A stretch of DNA of 64,000 nucleotides from Agromyces albus (GCF_004134825.1 NZ_SDPN01000002.1:62001-126000), one strand, 5' to 3'. Counted from the first letter of the stretch, positions 8,241 to 17,239 are shown. Program-made: numbers and translations. Notes: a model not told the origin generated them from the letters alone.

Positions 8241-9166
8241 CCGCCCCTGTGCTCACGCCGGCCGCCCCGCGGCAGTCGGAGCCGCAGCCGCCGCGCCCTG
8301 CTCGACCAGCCCGGCGTCGGACCGTATCGCTCTCGCCCCGACTCCGCATGCAGCGCACGCTGCTGACCGTGACGATCGTGCTCATCGTGATCGTGCAGGT
8401 GTATCCGCTCGCGTGGCTCTTCCTCACGAGCTTTCGCACGGCAGCCGATTTCGCCGGCGGGAACCCGTTCGCCCTGCCATCCGAGTGGACACTCGACAAC
8501 TACGCGCGTGCGTTCGACACCGGCAACCTCGGGCTGAACATCGTCAACAGCCTCGTCGTCACGCTCGGCTCGAGCGTGTTCATCGTGCTCGCCGGCATGA
8601 TGGCCGCCTACGCGTTGCAGGTGCTCGGGTTCCGGTTCAGCGGCCTGATCAAGGCGCTGTTCCTGCTCGGCATCATCGTGCCGGTGCAGATCGCGCTCGT
8701 GCCGCTCTTCATCGACTACTCGCAGATCGGGCTCCTCGACACGCACTTGTCGATGATCATCCCGCTCGCCGCGTTCGCCCTGCCAATGGCGATCTACCTG
8801 TTCTCGTCGTTCTACGAGTACATCCCGCGTGAGATGTACGAGGCCGCGTCGATCGACGGCGCCGGCCCGTACCGGATCTTCGGCCAGATCACGTTCCCGC
8901 TGTCGGCCAATACGATCATCACGGTCGTGCTCGTCAACAGCATCTTCATCTGGAACGATTTCATCTTCGCGAACACCTTCGTGCTCTCGGATGGGCTCAA
9001 GACGATCCCGCTCGGCCTGCAAAACTACATCGGAGCGATGGGCAACACCGACTGGACAGCGACGTTCGCAGCGGTCTGCGTGACGGTGACCCCGCTGCTC
9101 CTGGTCTTCCTCGTCTTGAACAAGGCGATGATCAGCGGACTCGAGAGCGGAGCAACCAAGGGATGA
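8237..9166 (+). CDS. ABC sugar transporter permease, MalG/UgpE type
   Basis: 309-residue partner permease. After a Pro/Arg-rich N-terminus (about 35 residues) come six membrane spans; SLVVTLGSSVFIVLAGMMAAYAL is the conserved MalG-side segment and EAASIDGAGPYRIFGQITFP (about 200-220) is the EAA ATPase-docking loop. The end of the protein (LVFLVLNKAMISGLESGATKG) matches the usual C-terminus of this subfamily. It overlaps both neighbours by four bases, placing transport and the LacI regulator in one translationally coupled unit. Confidence 0.92.
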   Translation: MTAPVLTPAAPRQSEPQPPRPARPARRRTVSLSPRLRMQRTLLTVTIVLIVIVQVYPLAWLFLTSFRTAADFAGGNPFALPSEWTLDNYARAFDTGNLGLNIVNSLVVTLGSSVFIVLAGMMAAYALQVLGFRFSGLIKALFLLGIIVPVQIALVPLFIDYSQIGLLDTHLSMIIPLAAFALPMAIYLFSSFYEYIPREMYEAASIDGAGPYRIFGQITFPLSANTIITVVLVNSIFIWNDFIFANTFVLSDGLKTIPLGLQNYIGAMGNTDWTATFAAVCVTVTPLLLVFLVLNKAMISGLESGATKG

Positions 9167-10182
9167 GCACCTCGGAGCACGGCAGGCACGGCCCGGCCGT
9201 CACGATGCGCGACGTCGCCAAGGTCGCCGGTGTGTCGGTGGCCACCGTTTCGCACGTCGTGAACGACAAGCCGGGCGCCCGCATCGGCGACGACGCCAGG
9301 CGCAGGGTGCAGGAGGCCGTGATCGAACTCGGCTACCGGCCGAACGCGCTCGCGAAGACGCTCTCGCAGGGCACGTCGCGGTTCATCGGCCTCGTCGCGG
9401 ATGCCATCGCCACGACCCCGTTCGCCGGCCAGATCATCCATGGTGCGCAAGACGAGGCGTGGAAGCACGGCTACGTGCTGCTCGTCGCCAACACCGACGG
9501 CAACCTGGCGGCCGAGAACGAGGCGATCGCGATGATGCTCGAACACCAGGTGCACGGCATCCTCTACTCGACCTGGTTCCACCGCGAGATCCAGGTGCCC
9601 GAGGCCCTGCACCAGACCGACACGGTGCTCGTCGACTGCTTCGCCGAGGGCAGCGGTCTGCCCGCGGTCGTGCCCGACGAGGTGCAGGGCGGTCGCACCG
9701 CGACCGAGGAGTTGCTCGCTGCGGGCCATCGCCGGATCGCGTTCATCAACACGACGACCCCGTCGCCGGCCCAGAGCGGACGACTGGCCGGGTATCGCGC
9801 TGCGCTCGAGGCGGCGGATGTCGCCTACGACGAGTCGCTCGTCTTCCCGGCGACACCCGAGCAGGAGGGCGGCTATGCGGCGACATCCGGCATCCTCGAC
9901 TCGAAGGCGACGGCGGTGTTCTGCCACAACGACCGCGTGGCGATGGGCCTCTACGACGGGCTGCGCGAGCACGGGCTGCGCATTCCCGACGACATCGCCG
10001 TGATGGGATTCGACAACCAGGACGTCATCGCCGCCCACTTGCGCCCGCCGCTCTCGACGGTCGCGCTGCCCCACTACGAGCTCGGTGTCGCGGGCGTGCG
10101 GCTGCTGCTCGGCCTCGAACCCGGCCCGAGTGCCGGTCCGCAGCTCGTCGCATGCCCACCCATCAGACGGCACTCGATCTAG
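9163..10182 (+). CDS. LacI-family regulator of the fructan locus
   Basis: 339 residues. The DNA-binding helix-turn-helix is near residues 15-60 (TMRDVAKVAGVSVATVSHVVN, then YRPNALAKTLSQG with the minor-groove hinge region). The remainder is a periplasmic-binding-protein-like effector domain, with HRRIAFIN and FCHNDRVAMGLYDGLREHGLRIPDDIAVMGFDNQD as family marks. Its gene is internal to the operon it probably controls, overlapping the permease gene by four bases. Likely sites are the two CG-centred operators at 4334 and 4377, so the arrangement would be autoregulatory. Inducer presumably a fructose-containing sugar; that is inference. Confidence 0.93.
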   Translation: MSTSEHGRHGPAVTMRDVAKVAGVSVATVSHVVNDKPGARIGDDARRRVQEAVIELGYRPNALAKTLSQGTSRFIGLVADAIATTPFAGQIIHGAQDEAWKHGYVLLVANTDGNLAAENEAIAMMLEHQVHGILYSTWFHREIQVPEALHQTDTVLVDCFAEGSGLPAVVPDEVQGGRTATEELLAAGHRRIAFINTTTPSPAQSGRLAGYRAALEAADVAYDESLVFPATPEQEGGYAATSGILDSKATAVFCHNDRVAMGLYDGLREHGLRIPDDIAVMGFDNQDVIAAHLRPPLSTVALPHYELGVAGVRLLLGLEPGPSAGPQLVACPPIRRHSI

Positions 10183-10190
10183 GACACGAC

Positions 10191-11651
10191 GTGCGAGACA
10201 TCACCGGCCGAGTGCCCAGACCAGCATTCCACTTCACGCCTCAGCGCAACTGGATGAACGACCCCAACGGGCTCGTCTACGACCGCGGCCTCTGGCACCT
10301 CTACTTCCAGTACAACCCCGAGAGTTCGGAGTGGGGCAACATGAGCTGGGGTCACGCGACCAGCGCCGATCTGCAGCACTGGACCGAGCATCCCGTGGCG
10401 CTGCAGTATCGCGACGGCGAGCAGATCTTCTCGGGCTCCATCGTCGCCTCGCCGGCCGCCGACGAGACCCTGCTGACCGCGTACTACACGAGCGCCTACG
10501 ACGACGACCACCAGGCGCAGTCGATGGCGACGAGCCGCGACGGCGGCTACACGTGGGAGCCCGACGGCCGAAACCCCGTGCTCGACCGCGGCACGAGCGC
10601 GTTCCGCGACCCGAAGATCATCAGGTACACCGACGGAAGGGGCGGCTCCCGTTGGATCATGCTCGCCGTCGAGGCCGACGACCGCCAGGTGCTGTTCTAC
10701 TCGTCTCGCGACCTTCGCACCTGGGAGTACCTGAGCTCGTTCGGGCCGCTCGGCGACACGGGCGTCGTGTGGGAGTGCCCCGACCTCGTGCCGCTCGCGG
10801 TCGACGGCGATCCGACCGACGTTCGGTGGGTACTGCTGCTCAGCACGAACCCGGTCGGTGATGACGCGAATCCCGACGGCTCGTCGATGGGTTACGTCGT
10901 CGGGCAGTTCGACGGTGTCAGTTTCACAGCGGATGCCGCAGAGCTCGTGCGACTCGATCACGGACGCGATTTCTACGCCGGCGTGACCTTCGACAGTGCG
11001 CCCGACGGCGACGCCGTCATGCTCGGCTGGCTGAGCAACTGGCGGTACGCCGGTGCCTTCCCGTCGGCTCCGTGGCGGGGTGCGATGTCGCTGCCGCGGC
11101 GATTGTCGCTGCGCACCGTCGGGGGAGCGCCTCGCCTGGTTCAGCAGACGCCGAGCTTCGTGCGTGAGCACCTCGCGGGCGCGGCATCCTCGACCGTCTT
11201 CGGTGCAAGCTGGCCATACGGCTTCACGTTGAGCGGCCACTCGCTGATCGAGCTGGAATGGGAGCCCGAGTCCACCGGGATGCTTCGGCTGCAACTGCGG
11301 GGCGACGCGGATGCGCTCGTCGAGCTCGAGCACGACCCGCTCTCGAACGTGCTCCGCATCACCCGGGGCGGCTCGGCCATGGAAGCCGTGCACCCCGACT
11401 TCTCGTCGACGAGCACCGTCGAACTCCGCCGTGACCGCTCGGTGCGACTGCTCCTGAGCCTCGACGGCCCGCTGCTCGAGGTATTCGCCAACGACGGCGA
11501 AGCGACGGCTTCGAACCTTGTCGTGCTCGGAACCGGCCCCATCGAGGCCATTCTCGACACCACGCGGCATGGCCCGATCTCCGTGACCTCCGCCGACGTC
11601 AGCGCTGCGGAAGGAGCTGCAACTCCGGCACTCGCCGGCGCACGCGACTGA
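10191..11651 (+). CDS. Cytoplasmic GH32 beta-fructosidase (sucrose/fructan hydrolase)
   Basis: A canonical GH32 enzyme of 486 residues. The nucleophile motif WMNDPNG gives Asp24, the RDP motif is at 139-141, and WECPDL supplies the acid/base Glu195. QYNPESSEWGNMSWGHATS follows the nucleophile as in sucrose-6-phosphate hydrolases and exo-inulinases. No signal peptide. I prefer GTG 10191 because AGGA, overlapping the LacI stop, lies six bases before it; an in-frame ATG at 10152 inside the LacI gene would add 13 residues. It resembles the family more closely than the first enzyme in this locus and is the best candidate for intracellular hydrolysis of imported sucrose or short fructans. Confidence 0.92.
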   Translation: MRDITGRVPRPAFHFTPQRNWMNDPNGLVYDRGLWHLYFQYNPESSEWGNMSWGHATSADLQHWTEHPVALQYRDGEQIFSGSIVASPAADETLLTAYYTSAYDDDHQAQSMATSRDGGYTWEPDGRNPVLDRGTSAFRDPKIIRYTDGRGGSRWIMLAVEADDRQVLFYSSRDLRTWEYLSSFGPLGDTGVVWECPDLVPLAVDGDPTDVRWVLLLSTNPVGDDANPDGSSMGYVVGQFDGVSFTADAAELVRLDHGRDFYAGVTFDSAPDGDAVMLGWLSNWRYAGAFPSAPWRGAMSLPRRLSLRTVGGAPRLVQQTPSFVREHLAGAASSTVFGASWPYGFTLSGHSLIELEWEPESTGMLRLQLRGDADALVELEHDPLSNVLRITRGGSAMEAVHPDFSSTSTVELRRDRSVRLLLSLDGPLLEVFANDGEATASNLVVLGTGPIEAILDTTRHGPISVTSADVSAAEGAATPALAGARD

Positions 11652-11723
11652 CCCCAGATTCGAACACCGCCGTTCGACTCGGCGGGCGCACCGTCGCGCC
11701 CGCAGACAAGGAAAGGACCGACC

Positions 11724-13286
11724 ATGATGCATCCGATCTCACGACGCCGTGCGCTGCAGGGGGCAGGGGCTGGAGCCCTCGCCCTGTTCATGAGCAGTGT
11801 CGCCCCGCCGCTCGCCGCACGAGCCCAAGCCTCGCTGCGAGCGATCTATCACATGACCCCGCCGTCGGGCTGGCTCTGCGACCCGCAACGACCCGTCGTC
11901 ACGAACGGCGCCTACCAGCTGTACTACCTGCACTCCGATCAGAACAACGGCCATGGTGGCTGGGACCACGCCACCACGAGCGACGGCGTCGCGTTCACCC
12001 ACCATGGCGCGGTGCTGCCGCTGCAGCCGAACTTCCCCGTGTGGTCGGGGTCGGCGGTGGTCGACACCGCGAACACCGCAGGGTTCGGCGCGGGCGCCGT
12101 CATCGCCCTCGCGACGCAGCCGACCGGCGGCATCCGCAAGTACCAGGAGCAGTACCTCTACTGGTCGACTGACGGCGGGTTCACGTTCGCCGCGCTGCCC
12201 GACCCCGTGATCGTCAACACCGACGGCCGCACGGCGACCACGCCCGCCGAGATCGAGAATGCGGAGTGGTTCCGCGACCCGAAGATCCACTGGGATGCCG
12301 CTCGCGGCGAATGGGTGTGCGTCATCGGCCGGGCGCGGTATGCGGCGTTCTACACCTCGCACAACCTGCGCGATTGGGAGTGGACGAGCAACTTCGACTA
12401 CCCGAACCATGCGCTCGGCGGCATCGAGTGCCCCGACCTGTTCGAGATGACGGCCGGTGATGGCACGCGGCACTGGGTGCTCGGCGCGAGTATGGACGCC
12501 TACGGCGTCGGGCTGCCGATGACGTACGCCTACTGGATGGGCACCTGGAACGGCGAGGAGTTCATCGCGCATGACCTCATTCCGCAGTGGCTCGACTGGG
12601 GCTGGGACTGGTACGGCGCGGTCACGTGGCCGTCGATCGAGGCACCGGCGACGCGTCGCCTCGCCATCGGGTGGATGAACAACTGGAAGTACGCGGCCCG
12701 CGATGTGCCGACCGATGCATCCGATGGCTACAACGGCCAGAACTCGATCGTGCGCGAGCTGCGTCTCGAGCGCCAGTCGGGCGGGTGGTACAGCCTGCTG
12801 AGCAGCCCCGTCGCGGCCCTCTCGAACTACGTCACCGCGACGACCGCGCTTCCCAACCAGACCGTGAATGGAGGCTTCGTGCTGCCATGGAATGGGCGGG
12901 CCTACGAGCTCGAGCTCGATATCGCGTGGGATGCCGCGACGAACGTCGGCGTCTCCGTCGGTCGTTCTGCGAACGGCGCCCGTCACACGAACATCGGCAA
13001 GTACGGCGCCGACCTGTACGTCGATCGCGCGCCATCGGATCTCGGCGGCTTCTCGCTCGCGCCCTACACGCGCGCTGCGGCGCCGATCGATGCGGCAGCC
13101 CGGTCGGTGCACCTGCGGATCTTCGTCGACACGCAGAGCGTCGAGGTGTTCGTCAACGGTGGGCACACGGTGCTCTCGCAGCAGGTGCACTTCGCCGAGG
13201 GCGACACCGGCATCTCGTTCTACTCCGACGGCGGCCCCGCAACCTTCACTGGGATCACGATCCGGGAGTTCGGTGGGGTGAACTGA
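11724..13286 (+). CDS. Exported GH32 fructan hydrolase with Tat signal
   Basis: 520 residues with an N-terminal twin-arginine leader: SRRRALQG, then a hydrophobic stretch and an Ala-rich cleavage region ending near residue 36 (ARAQA). Catalytic residues are Asp53 (WLCDPQRP, a Cys-containing variant of WMNDPNG), RDP 184-186 and Glu235 (GIECPDLF). A C-terminal beta-sandwich ends in VEVFVNGGHTVLS, the standard GH32 C-domain strand. AAGGAAAGGA precedes the ATG. Levanase, levan biohydrolase or inulinase activity on extracellular polymer is the likely role; which one cannot be told. The stop overlaps the fructokinase start by one base. Confidence 0.92.
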   Translation: MMHPISRRRALQGAGAGALALFMSSVAPPLAARAQASLRAIYHMTPPSGWLCDPQRPVVTNGAYQLYYLHSDQNNGHGGWDHATTSDGVAFTHHGAVLPLQPNFPVWSGSAVVDTANTAGFGAGAVIALATQPTGGIRKYQEQYLYWSTDGGFTFAALPDPVIVNTDGRTATTPAEIENAEWFRDPKIHWDAARGEWVCVIGRARYAAFYTSHNLRDWEWTSNFDYPNHALGGIECPDLFEMTAGDGTRHWVLGASMDAYGVGLPMTYAYWMGTWNGEEFIAHDLIPQWLDWGWDWYGAVTWPSIEAPATRRLAIGWMNNWKYAARDVPTDASDGYNGQNSIVRELRLERQSGGWYSLLSSPVAALSNYVTATTALPNQTVNGGFVLPWNGRAYELELDIAWDAATNVGVSVGRSANGARHTNIGKYGADLYVDRAPSDLGGFSLAPYTRAAAPIDAAARSVHLRIFVDTQSVEVFVNGGHTVLSQQVHFAEGDTGISFYSDGGPATFTGITIREFGGVN

Positions 13287-14242
13287 TGGCTGCACCTCCG
13301 GTTCTGAGATCTCGGCCGTTCCCCGACGTCCTCGTCGTCGGCGAAGCGCTCGTCGACCTCGTGCATCGCGCCGACGGGTCGATCGATGAGTCGCCGGGCG
13401 GCAGTCCGGCCAATGTCGCCCTCGCACTCGGGCGTCTGGCCCGCCACCCGCGCCTGCTCACCTCCCTCGGCGATGACCGACGCGGCCAGACAGTCCGTCG
13501 GTGGCTGGAGGCATCCGATGTCGTACTCGAGGGCAGGCCCGCCGCCCGCACCTCGACGGCCATCGCGCGCCTCGACGGGCAGGGCGCGGCGAGCTACGAG
13601 TTCGCGATCGACTGGCAGATCGAGGTCGCCGGGGTCGGGGTGGCGGATGCGCTGCATCTCGGATCCATCGCCGCGACCCTCGAGCCCGGTGCCTCCGCCG
13701 TCGCAGAACTCCTCGAACGGCATCGGGGTCGGGCGCTGATCAGCTACGACCCGAACATCCGGCCGAGCCTCATCGATGACCCCGAGTCGGTGCGGCGGCG
13801 GGTGCTGTCGCTCATCGAACGGGCCGACGTGATCAAGGCGAGTGACGAGGATGCCGCGTGGCTGCACCCGGGGGTCGCCGTCGACGAAGTGGCGCGACGG
13901 TGGTCGCGTTCAGGGCCCGGGCTCGTTGTGGTGACCCTCGGTTCCGAGGGCTGCCTCGCTTTCGCGAATGGGTTCGAAGTTACGGTGCCCTCGCTCACCG
14001 TCGACGTGGTCGACACCGTCGGCGCCGGCGATACCTTCATGGCCGCGCTCATCGACGGGCTCCTCAGCGAAGGAGCGCTCGGCACACACGCGCGCGAGGC
14101 GCTGGCATCGCTTGATGAGCGGCGCCTGACAGCGCTGCTGGGCCGAAGTGCAACCGCCGCCGCGGTGACCGTCTCCCGACCCGGTGCCGACCCGCCGACG
14201 CGCGACGAGCTGGAGGTGGGCGCGGAGATTCTCGTGGGCTGA
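13286..14242 (+). CDS. PfkB-family carbohydrate kinase, probable fructokinase
   Basis: 318 residues from the ATG that overlaps the preceding stop (TGATG). The PfkB N-terminal signature is seen as SPGGSPANVALALGRLA (about 36-52) and the C-terminal ATP-binding/catalytic signature as DTVGAGDTFMAAL (about 243-255), whose Asp is the catalytic base. VTLGSEGCLAF also matches ribokinase/fructokinase proteins. Position at the end of an operon with three fructosidases and a sugar importer argues for phosphorylation of released fructose to fructose 6-phosphate. About 160 bases without a gene follow. Confidence 0.92.
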   Translation: MAAPPVLRSRPFPDVLVVGEALVDLVHRADGSIDESPGGSPANVALALGRLARHPRLLTSLGDDRRGQTVRRWLEASDVVLEGRPAARTSTAIARLDGQGAASYEFAIDWQIEVAGVGVADALHLGSIAATLEPGASAVAELLERHRGRALISYDPNIRPSLIDDPESVRRRVLSLIERADVIKASDEDAAWLHPGVAVDEVARRWSRSGPGLVVVTLGSEGCLAFANGFEVTVPSLTVDVVDTVGAGDTFMAALIDGLLSEGALGTHAREALASLDERRLTALLGRSATAAAVTVSRPGADPPTRDELEVGAEILVG

Positions 14243-14400
14243 GTCGGCGTCACCATGGCGAGCCGGCGGCAGCCGATGGATGCCACGCACCGCACCGGCC
14301 TTCGAATGGGCCTCTCGCGGAAGCCGACGGGGTGCGCGATCTTTTCAGAGGTTGATGGGTAACGGCGTGTCGCAACGCCAACAGTGCTACATGTTGTGCT

Positions 14401-15129
14401 ATGCGTCGGCTCGGAAACTATGCCAGGCGGAGCCTCGTCAGCTCCGCGAAGAACGCGATAGCTGACCGGCAGGTGGCCGAGCGTCGAGCCAGAGCCGTCA
14501 CCGAGGGCTCTCGTCGAAGCAGAGCGCCCGCCCTCCGGCGCGCAGGAGCCGTGCTCGCTCTCGCGATATCCGCCGCCGTCGGGTTCCCTGCGACCGCGGC
14601 GACGGCCGGTCCCCTCGTAGACCCGTCAGGGTTCACGCCCGCACCGCCGCCGACTGCGGAATGTCGTGAACATGGGACCTCAGTCCTGTGCCGGACGCGC
14701 TTCACATTCGTCCTCGAGGCGGTGCCGGTGCTCGAGGCGCCGTGCGGCACCGTCTACGAGAATTCCCTCATGCCGCGAGACATCTACACGGAGTACGTCG
14801 ACGGACTGCTCGTCGGGCGTCACGTCACGTCGCACGTCACCGGAACATGGTCGCTCTCGCCCGCAGGAGCTGAACCGAGTGTGCGCATCCACGCCGGATG
14901 GAACTGGCGAACCGCACTGGACGTGCCCGGCGACGAGTCGACCGCTCAGATCACGACGCACGGGAATCAGCTGAAGCTGAGCGCCGGCTTGTCGCGGTTC
15001 GCGAACATCTCCGGAATCTTCTACCCCGACGGGGAGTACCACGGACAGCTGATCGACACGGTCTTCTTCTCGCCCGAGGCTCAGGAAGCGCTCTGCGACG
15101 TTTTGGCGCCTGGGCCAGGTGGCGTCTGA
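14401..15129 (+). CDS. Secreted protein of unknown function
   Basis: 242 residues. A hydrophobic signal segment (AGAVLALAISAAVGFPATAATAG) lies unusually far in, near residues 48-70, so the true start may be later than ATG 14401; no good ribosome-binding site is seen. The mature part has four Cys residues (AECREH, VLCRTR, APCGTV and ALCDVL), compatible with two disulphides, and ends in a Pro/Gly stretch. I recognise no domain. Neighbours are the fructokinase upstream and a toxin-antitoxin pair downstream, neither of which suggests a function. Confidence 0.6.
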   Translation: MRRLGNYARRSLVSSAKNAIADRQVAERRARAVTEGSRRSRAPALRRAGAVLALAISAAVGFPATAATAGPLVDPSGFTPAPPPTAECREHGTSVLCRTRFTFVLEAVPVLEAPCGTVYENSLMPRDIYTEYVDGLLVGRHVTSHVTGTWSLSPAGAEPSVRIHAGWNWRTALDVPGDESTAQITTHGNQLKLSAGLSRFANISGIFYPDGEYHGQLIDTVFFSPEAQEALCDVLAPGPGGV

Positions 15130-15143
15130 CGAATCCGGTGCTT

Positions 15144-15173
15144 GGTATCACTTTGATACCTGGCCGCTAGAAT
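15144..15173 (+). promoter_or_regulatory. Operator and promoter of the RHH/Doc operon
   Basis: GGTATCA (15144-15150) and TGATACC (15154-15160) form a perfect 7-base inverted repeat with a 3-base spacer. A -10 candidate TAGAAT lies at 15168-15173, so the repeat covers the -35/spacer region. This is the expected place for autoregulation by the ribbon-helix-helix antitoxin encoded just downstream. Confidence 0.6.
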
Positions 15174-15196
15174 GGGCGTCGACAGAAGGAGCTGCC

Positions 15197-15400
15197 ATGG
15201 CGATGACCCTGCGTCTCGATGAGGATCACGACCGCCTCCTCGAGGCTCTTGCGGCGAAGTCCGGGCGCTCGAAGACCGAGGTCGTTCAGATCGCCCTCGA
15301 TGAACTCGCCGCTCGTGTCGACAAGTCGGCTCGCACTCGCGCCGCGTTCGACCGCGTTCGTGCCCGCGATGCCGACCTCCTCGACCGCCTCGCGCAGTGA
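15197..15400 (+). CDS. Ribbon-helix-helix antitoxin
   Basis: A 67-residue protein: TLRLDEDHDRLLEALAAKSG followed by SKTEVVQIALDELA is the ribbon-helix-helix (CopG/Arc-type) DNA-binding fold, and the rest is a charged helix that would clamp the toxin. AGAAGGA lies six bases before the ATG, which fixes the start within a longer open frame. Its stop overlaps the GTG of the Doc toxin by four bases, as usual for toxin-antitoxin pairs. It probably represses its own operon through the inverted repeat at 15144-15160. Confidence 0.85.
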   Translation: MAMTLRLDEDHDRLLEALAAKSGRSKTEVVQIALDELAARVDKSARTRAAFDRVRARDADLLDRLAQ

Positions 15401-15780
15401 CGGAGTTCCTCGACCCTGAAGACGTGGAAGCCCTCCTCGATGAGGAGGGCTTCCACTACAAAGACGGCGCACGTGGCCGCAACCTGCTCCTCTCCGCACT
15501 CGCCGCACCGATGCCCGTGTTCGGCGAAGACGTGCATCCGACGCTCGATGAGAAGGCCGCGGTGCTGCTCTTGGCGGTTATGCGCAATCACGCGCTCGCC
15601 GACGGCAACAAACGCCTCGCGTGGCTCGTCACCGCAGCGTTCCTCGAGCTCAACGGGGTCGATCTGGTGGTCGACGATGTCGATGGAGCGGATCGGTTCC
15701 TCCGCTCAGTCGCATCGGGAGGCGTCGCACTGGGAGACGTTGCCAAGTGGGTTCGAGAACGGATGCATCCGATCGCATAA
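15397..15780 (+). CDS. doc: Fic/Doc-family toxin, death-on-curing type
   Basis: 127 residues from a GTG overlapping the antitoxin stop. The Fic core motif reads HALADGNKRLAW (about residues 68-79): His, the acidic Asp, the anion-binding GNK and Arg are all present in the Doc-type HxFxDGNKR form, though the Phe is replaced by Leu. The length fits Doc. Doc toxins phosphorylate elongation factor EF-Tu and stop translation until the antitoxin acts; that activity is inferred from family knowledge. All key catalytic residues appear intact, so it is probably functional. Confidence 0.88.
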   Translation: MTEFLDPEDVEALLDEEGFHYKDGARGRNLLLSALAAPMPVFGEDVHPTLDEKAAVLLLAVMRNHALADGNKRLAWLVTAAFLELNGVDLVVDDVDGADRFLRSVASGGVALGDVAKWVRERMHPIA

Positions 15781-15846
15781 CACTCGCGCGGGCGGCCGCC
15801 TGAAGGCGATGCCCCGTGCCCGTCGGCCGCGCTGTCCCCAGATGCG

Positions 15847-16722
15847 TCACCGCACGTGCGCGAGCTTCTTCGGATTCCCGATGCCGTGGATGACGGAGAT
15901 TCGGTCGTCGGCGAACTCGAGTGCGAGCACGGAGATGACCCGCCCGCGGCGGCGAACGATGATCCCGGGTTCGGCGTTCACCTCCGCGACCTCGAAGTCG
16001 AGGCCCCGCCCGCCCACCCCGGCGAGGAACTGCCGGGCGACCGTTTCGGCTCCGACGACCACCTCGGCCGGTGCGTCCGGGAAGACTCCGCCGGAGTCGA
16101 AGTGGCCAGTGGCGTCGGGGGCGAGCACGGCGACCAGCCCGGCGAGGTCGCCGTCGGATGCCGCGGCGGCGAATCGCTCCGACAGTCGGCGGGCGGCGGC
16201 GGGGTCGACGGAGAACCGGGCTTCGCCCTGCGCGGCGATCCGCTTCCGCGCGCGTGACGCGGACTGCCGCGCGCTCGCCGGGCTCACGCCGAGGACGTCG
16301 GCGATGCGGTCGAAGCCGAGGTCGAAGACGTCATGGAGGAGGAACGCCGTGCGTTCCGCGGGCGTGAGCTGTTCGAGCACGACGAGCAGCGCCATCCGCA
16401 CCGAGTCGTCGAGGGTGACGCGGTCCTCGGGAAGCGTCCGCTCGTCGGTGACGATCGGTTCCGGCAGCCAAGGCCCGACGTAGGCGCGACGGGAGTGCTC
16501 GTGCGCGCGCAGCCGGTCGATCGCGAGCCGCGACGCCACCGTGATCAGCCACGCGCGCGGCTCGTCGAGCGGCTCCACGTCGGGCTCGTCGCCGCGGGCA
16601 AGCAGCCGGAGGTAGGTCTCCTGGGTGACATCCTCGGCCTCGGCGACGGATCCGAGCGCCCGGTAGGCGACGTCGCGGACAACGTGACGGTGCGCGGTCC
16701 AGAGGTCGGCGAAATCGGTCAT
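15847..16722 (-). CDS. sigJ: SigJ-like ECF sigma factor with SnoaL-type C-terminal domain
   Basis: 291 residues starting MTDFADLW. Region 2 covers about residues 6-75 (AYRALGSVAEAEDVTQETYLRLL, SRLAIDRLRA), region 4 about 105-165 (LTPAERTAFLLHDVFDLGFDRIADVLGVSPASARQSASRARKRI), and the rest is an NTF2/SnoaL-like domain (LVAVLAPDATGHFDSGG) characteristic of SigJ/ECF41-type factors, where it tunes activity. The frame is open another 32 codons upstream, but ATG 16722 gives the usual family length. It is divergent from an F420-type reductase gene, with an 11-base palindrome (GATGTCACATC, 16780-16790) between them. Confidence 0.9.
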   Translation of the reverse strand: MTDFADLWTAHRHVVRDVAYRALGSVAEAEDVTQETYLRLLARGDEPDVEPLDEPRAWLITVASRLAIDRLRAHEHSRRAYVGPWLPEPIVTDERTLPEDRVTLDDSVRMALLVVLEQLTPAERTAFLLHDVFDLGFDRIADVLGVSPASARQSASRARKRIAAQGEARFSVDPAAARRLSERFAAAASDGDLAGLVAVLAPDATGHFDSGGVFPDAPAEVVVGAETVARQFLAGVGGRGLDFEVAEVNAEPGIIVRRRGRVISVLALEFADDRISVIHGIGNPKKLAHVR

Positions 16723-16816
16723 GACAAGAAGACGATCCACCCACGGCGAATGTGACGCAAGCACGGATGTCGCTGCCGGGATGTCACATCTGCCCCGGCT
16801 CATCCGTCCTCTCTGC

Positions 16817-17239
16817 ATGAATGAGATGTCCCATCAATCCAAAAGCCCCGAGCCACGCGTCGGCGGCGGACCGCCCCGCCGGCTCGTGAACGCGACCGCG
16901 CCGGTCGCGCGCGCCCTGGCGGGTCGCCGCTGGGTGCCGCTCTGGGCGCTCATCCGCCATCGCGGACGCCGGAGCGGCACCGCCTACGAGACACCGATCG
17001 CCGTGGTGCCGACGACGGACGCGTCCATCGTGATGATCGGCCTGCCGTGGGGCAGTACGACCAACTGGGCACGCAACGTCGTGGCGGCGGGTGGCGCTTC
17101 GCTCCGGTGGAAGGGGCGTGACGTCGAGCTCGGGCATCCGCGGATCGTCGACGGTGCAGAGGCGGAGCGGCTCGCGAGGGCACCGCTCAGGCCGGTGCTC
17201 AAGCGGTTCCCCGCGGCCATCGTGTTCGAACGGGGGTGA
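16817..17239 (+). CDS. Nitroreductase-family deazaflavin-dependent oxidoreductase
   Basis: 140 residues of the F420-dependent split-barrel (Ddn/FDOR) family. Marks are RHRGRRSGTAYETPI (about 47-61), the conserved cofactor-phosphate binding stretch, and GSTTNWARNVVAAGGASL (about 77-94), matching the usual NWYRNLLA-type motif. ATG 16817 and ATG 16826 are both possible starts. Proteins of this family reduce quinones, nitro compounds or other hydrophobic substrates with F420H2. The gene is divergent from the SigJ-like gene and convergent with the hydrolase downstream. Confidence 0.85.
   Translation: MNEMSHQSKSPEPRVGGGPPRRLVNATAPVARALAGRRWVPLWALIRHRGRRSGTAYETPIAVVPTTDASIVMIGLPWGSTTNWARNVVAAGGASLRWKGRDVELGHPRIVDGAEAERLARAPLRPVLKRFPAAIVFERG

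Noticed and set aside
9459-10190. Long upstream extension of the second GH32 frame to 9459
   Set aside because: It overlaps the LacI gene out of frame; GH32 similarity starts after 10191, where a GTG with AGGA is present.
11739-13427. A 562-codon antisense frame over the exported GH32 gene
   Set aside because: Shadow of the GH32 gene; no domain, no start signal.
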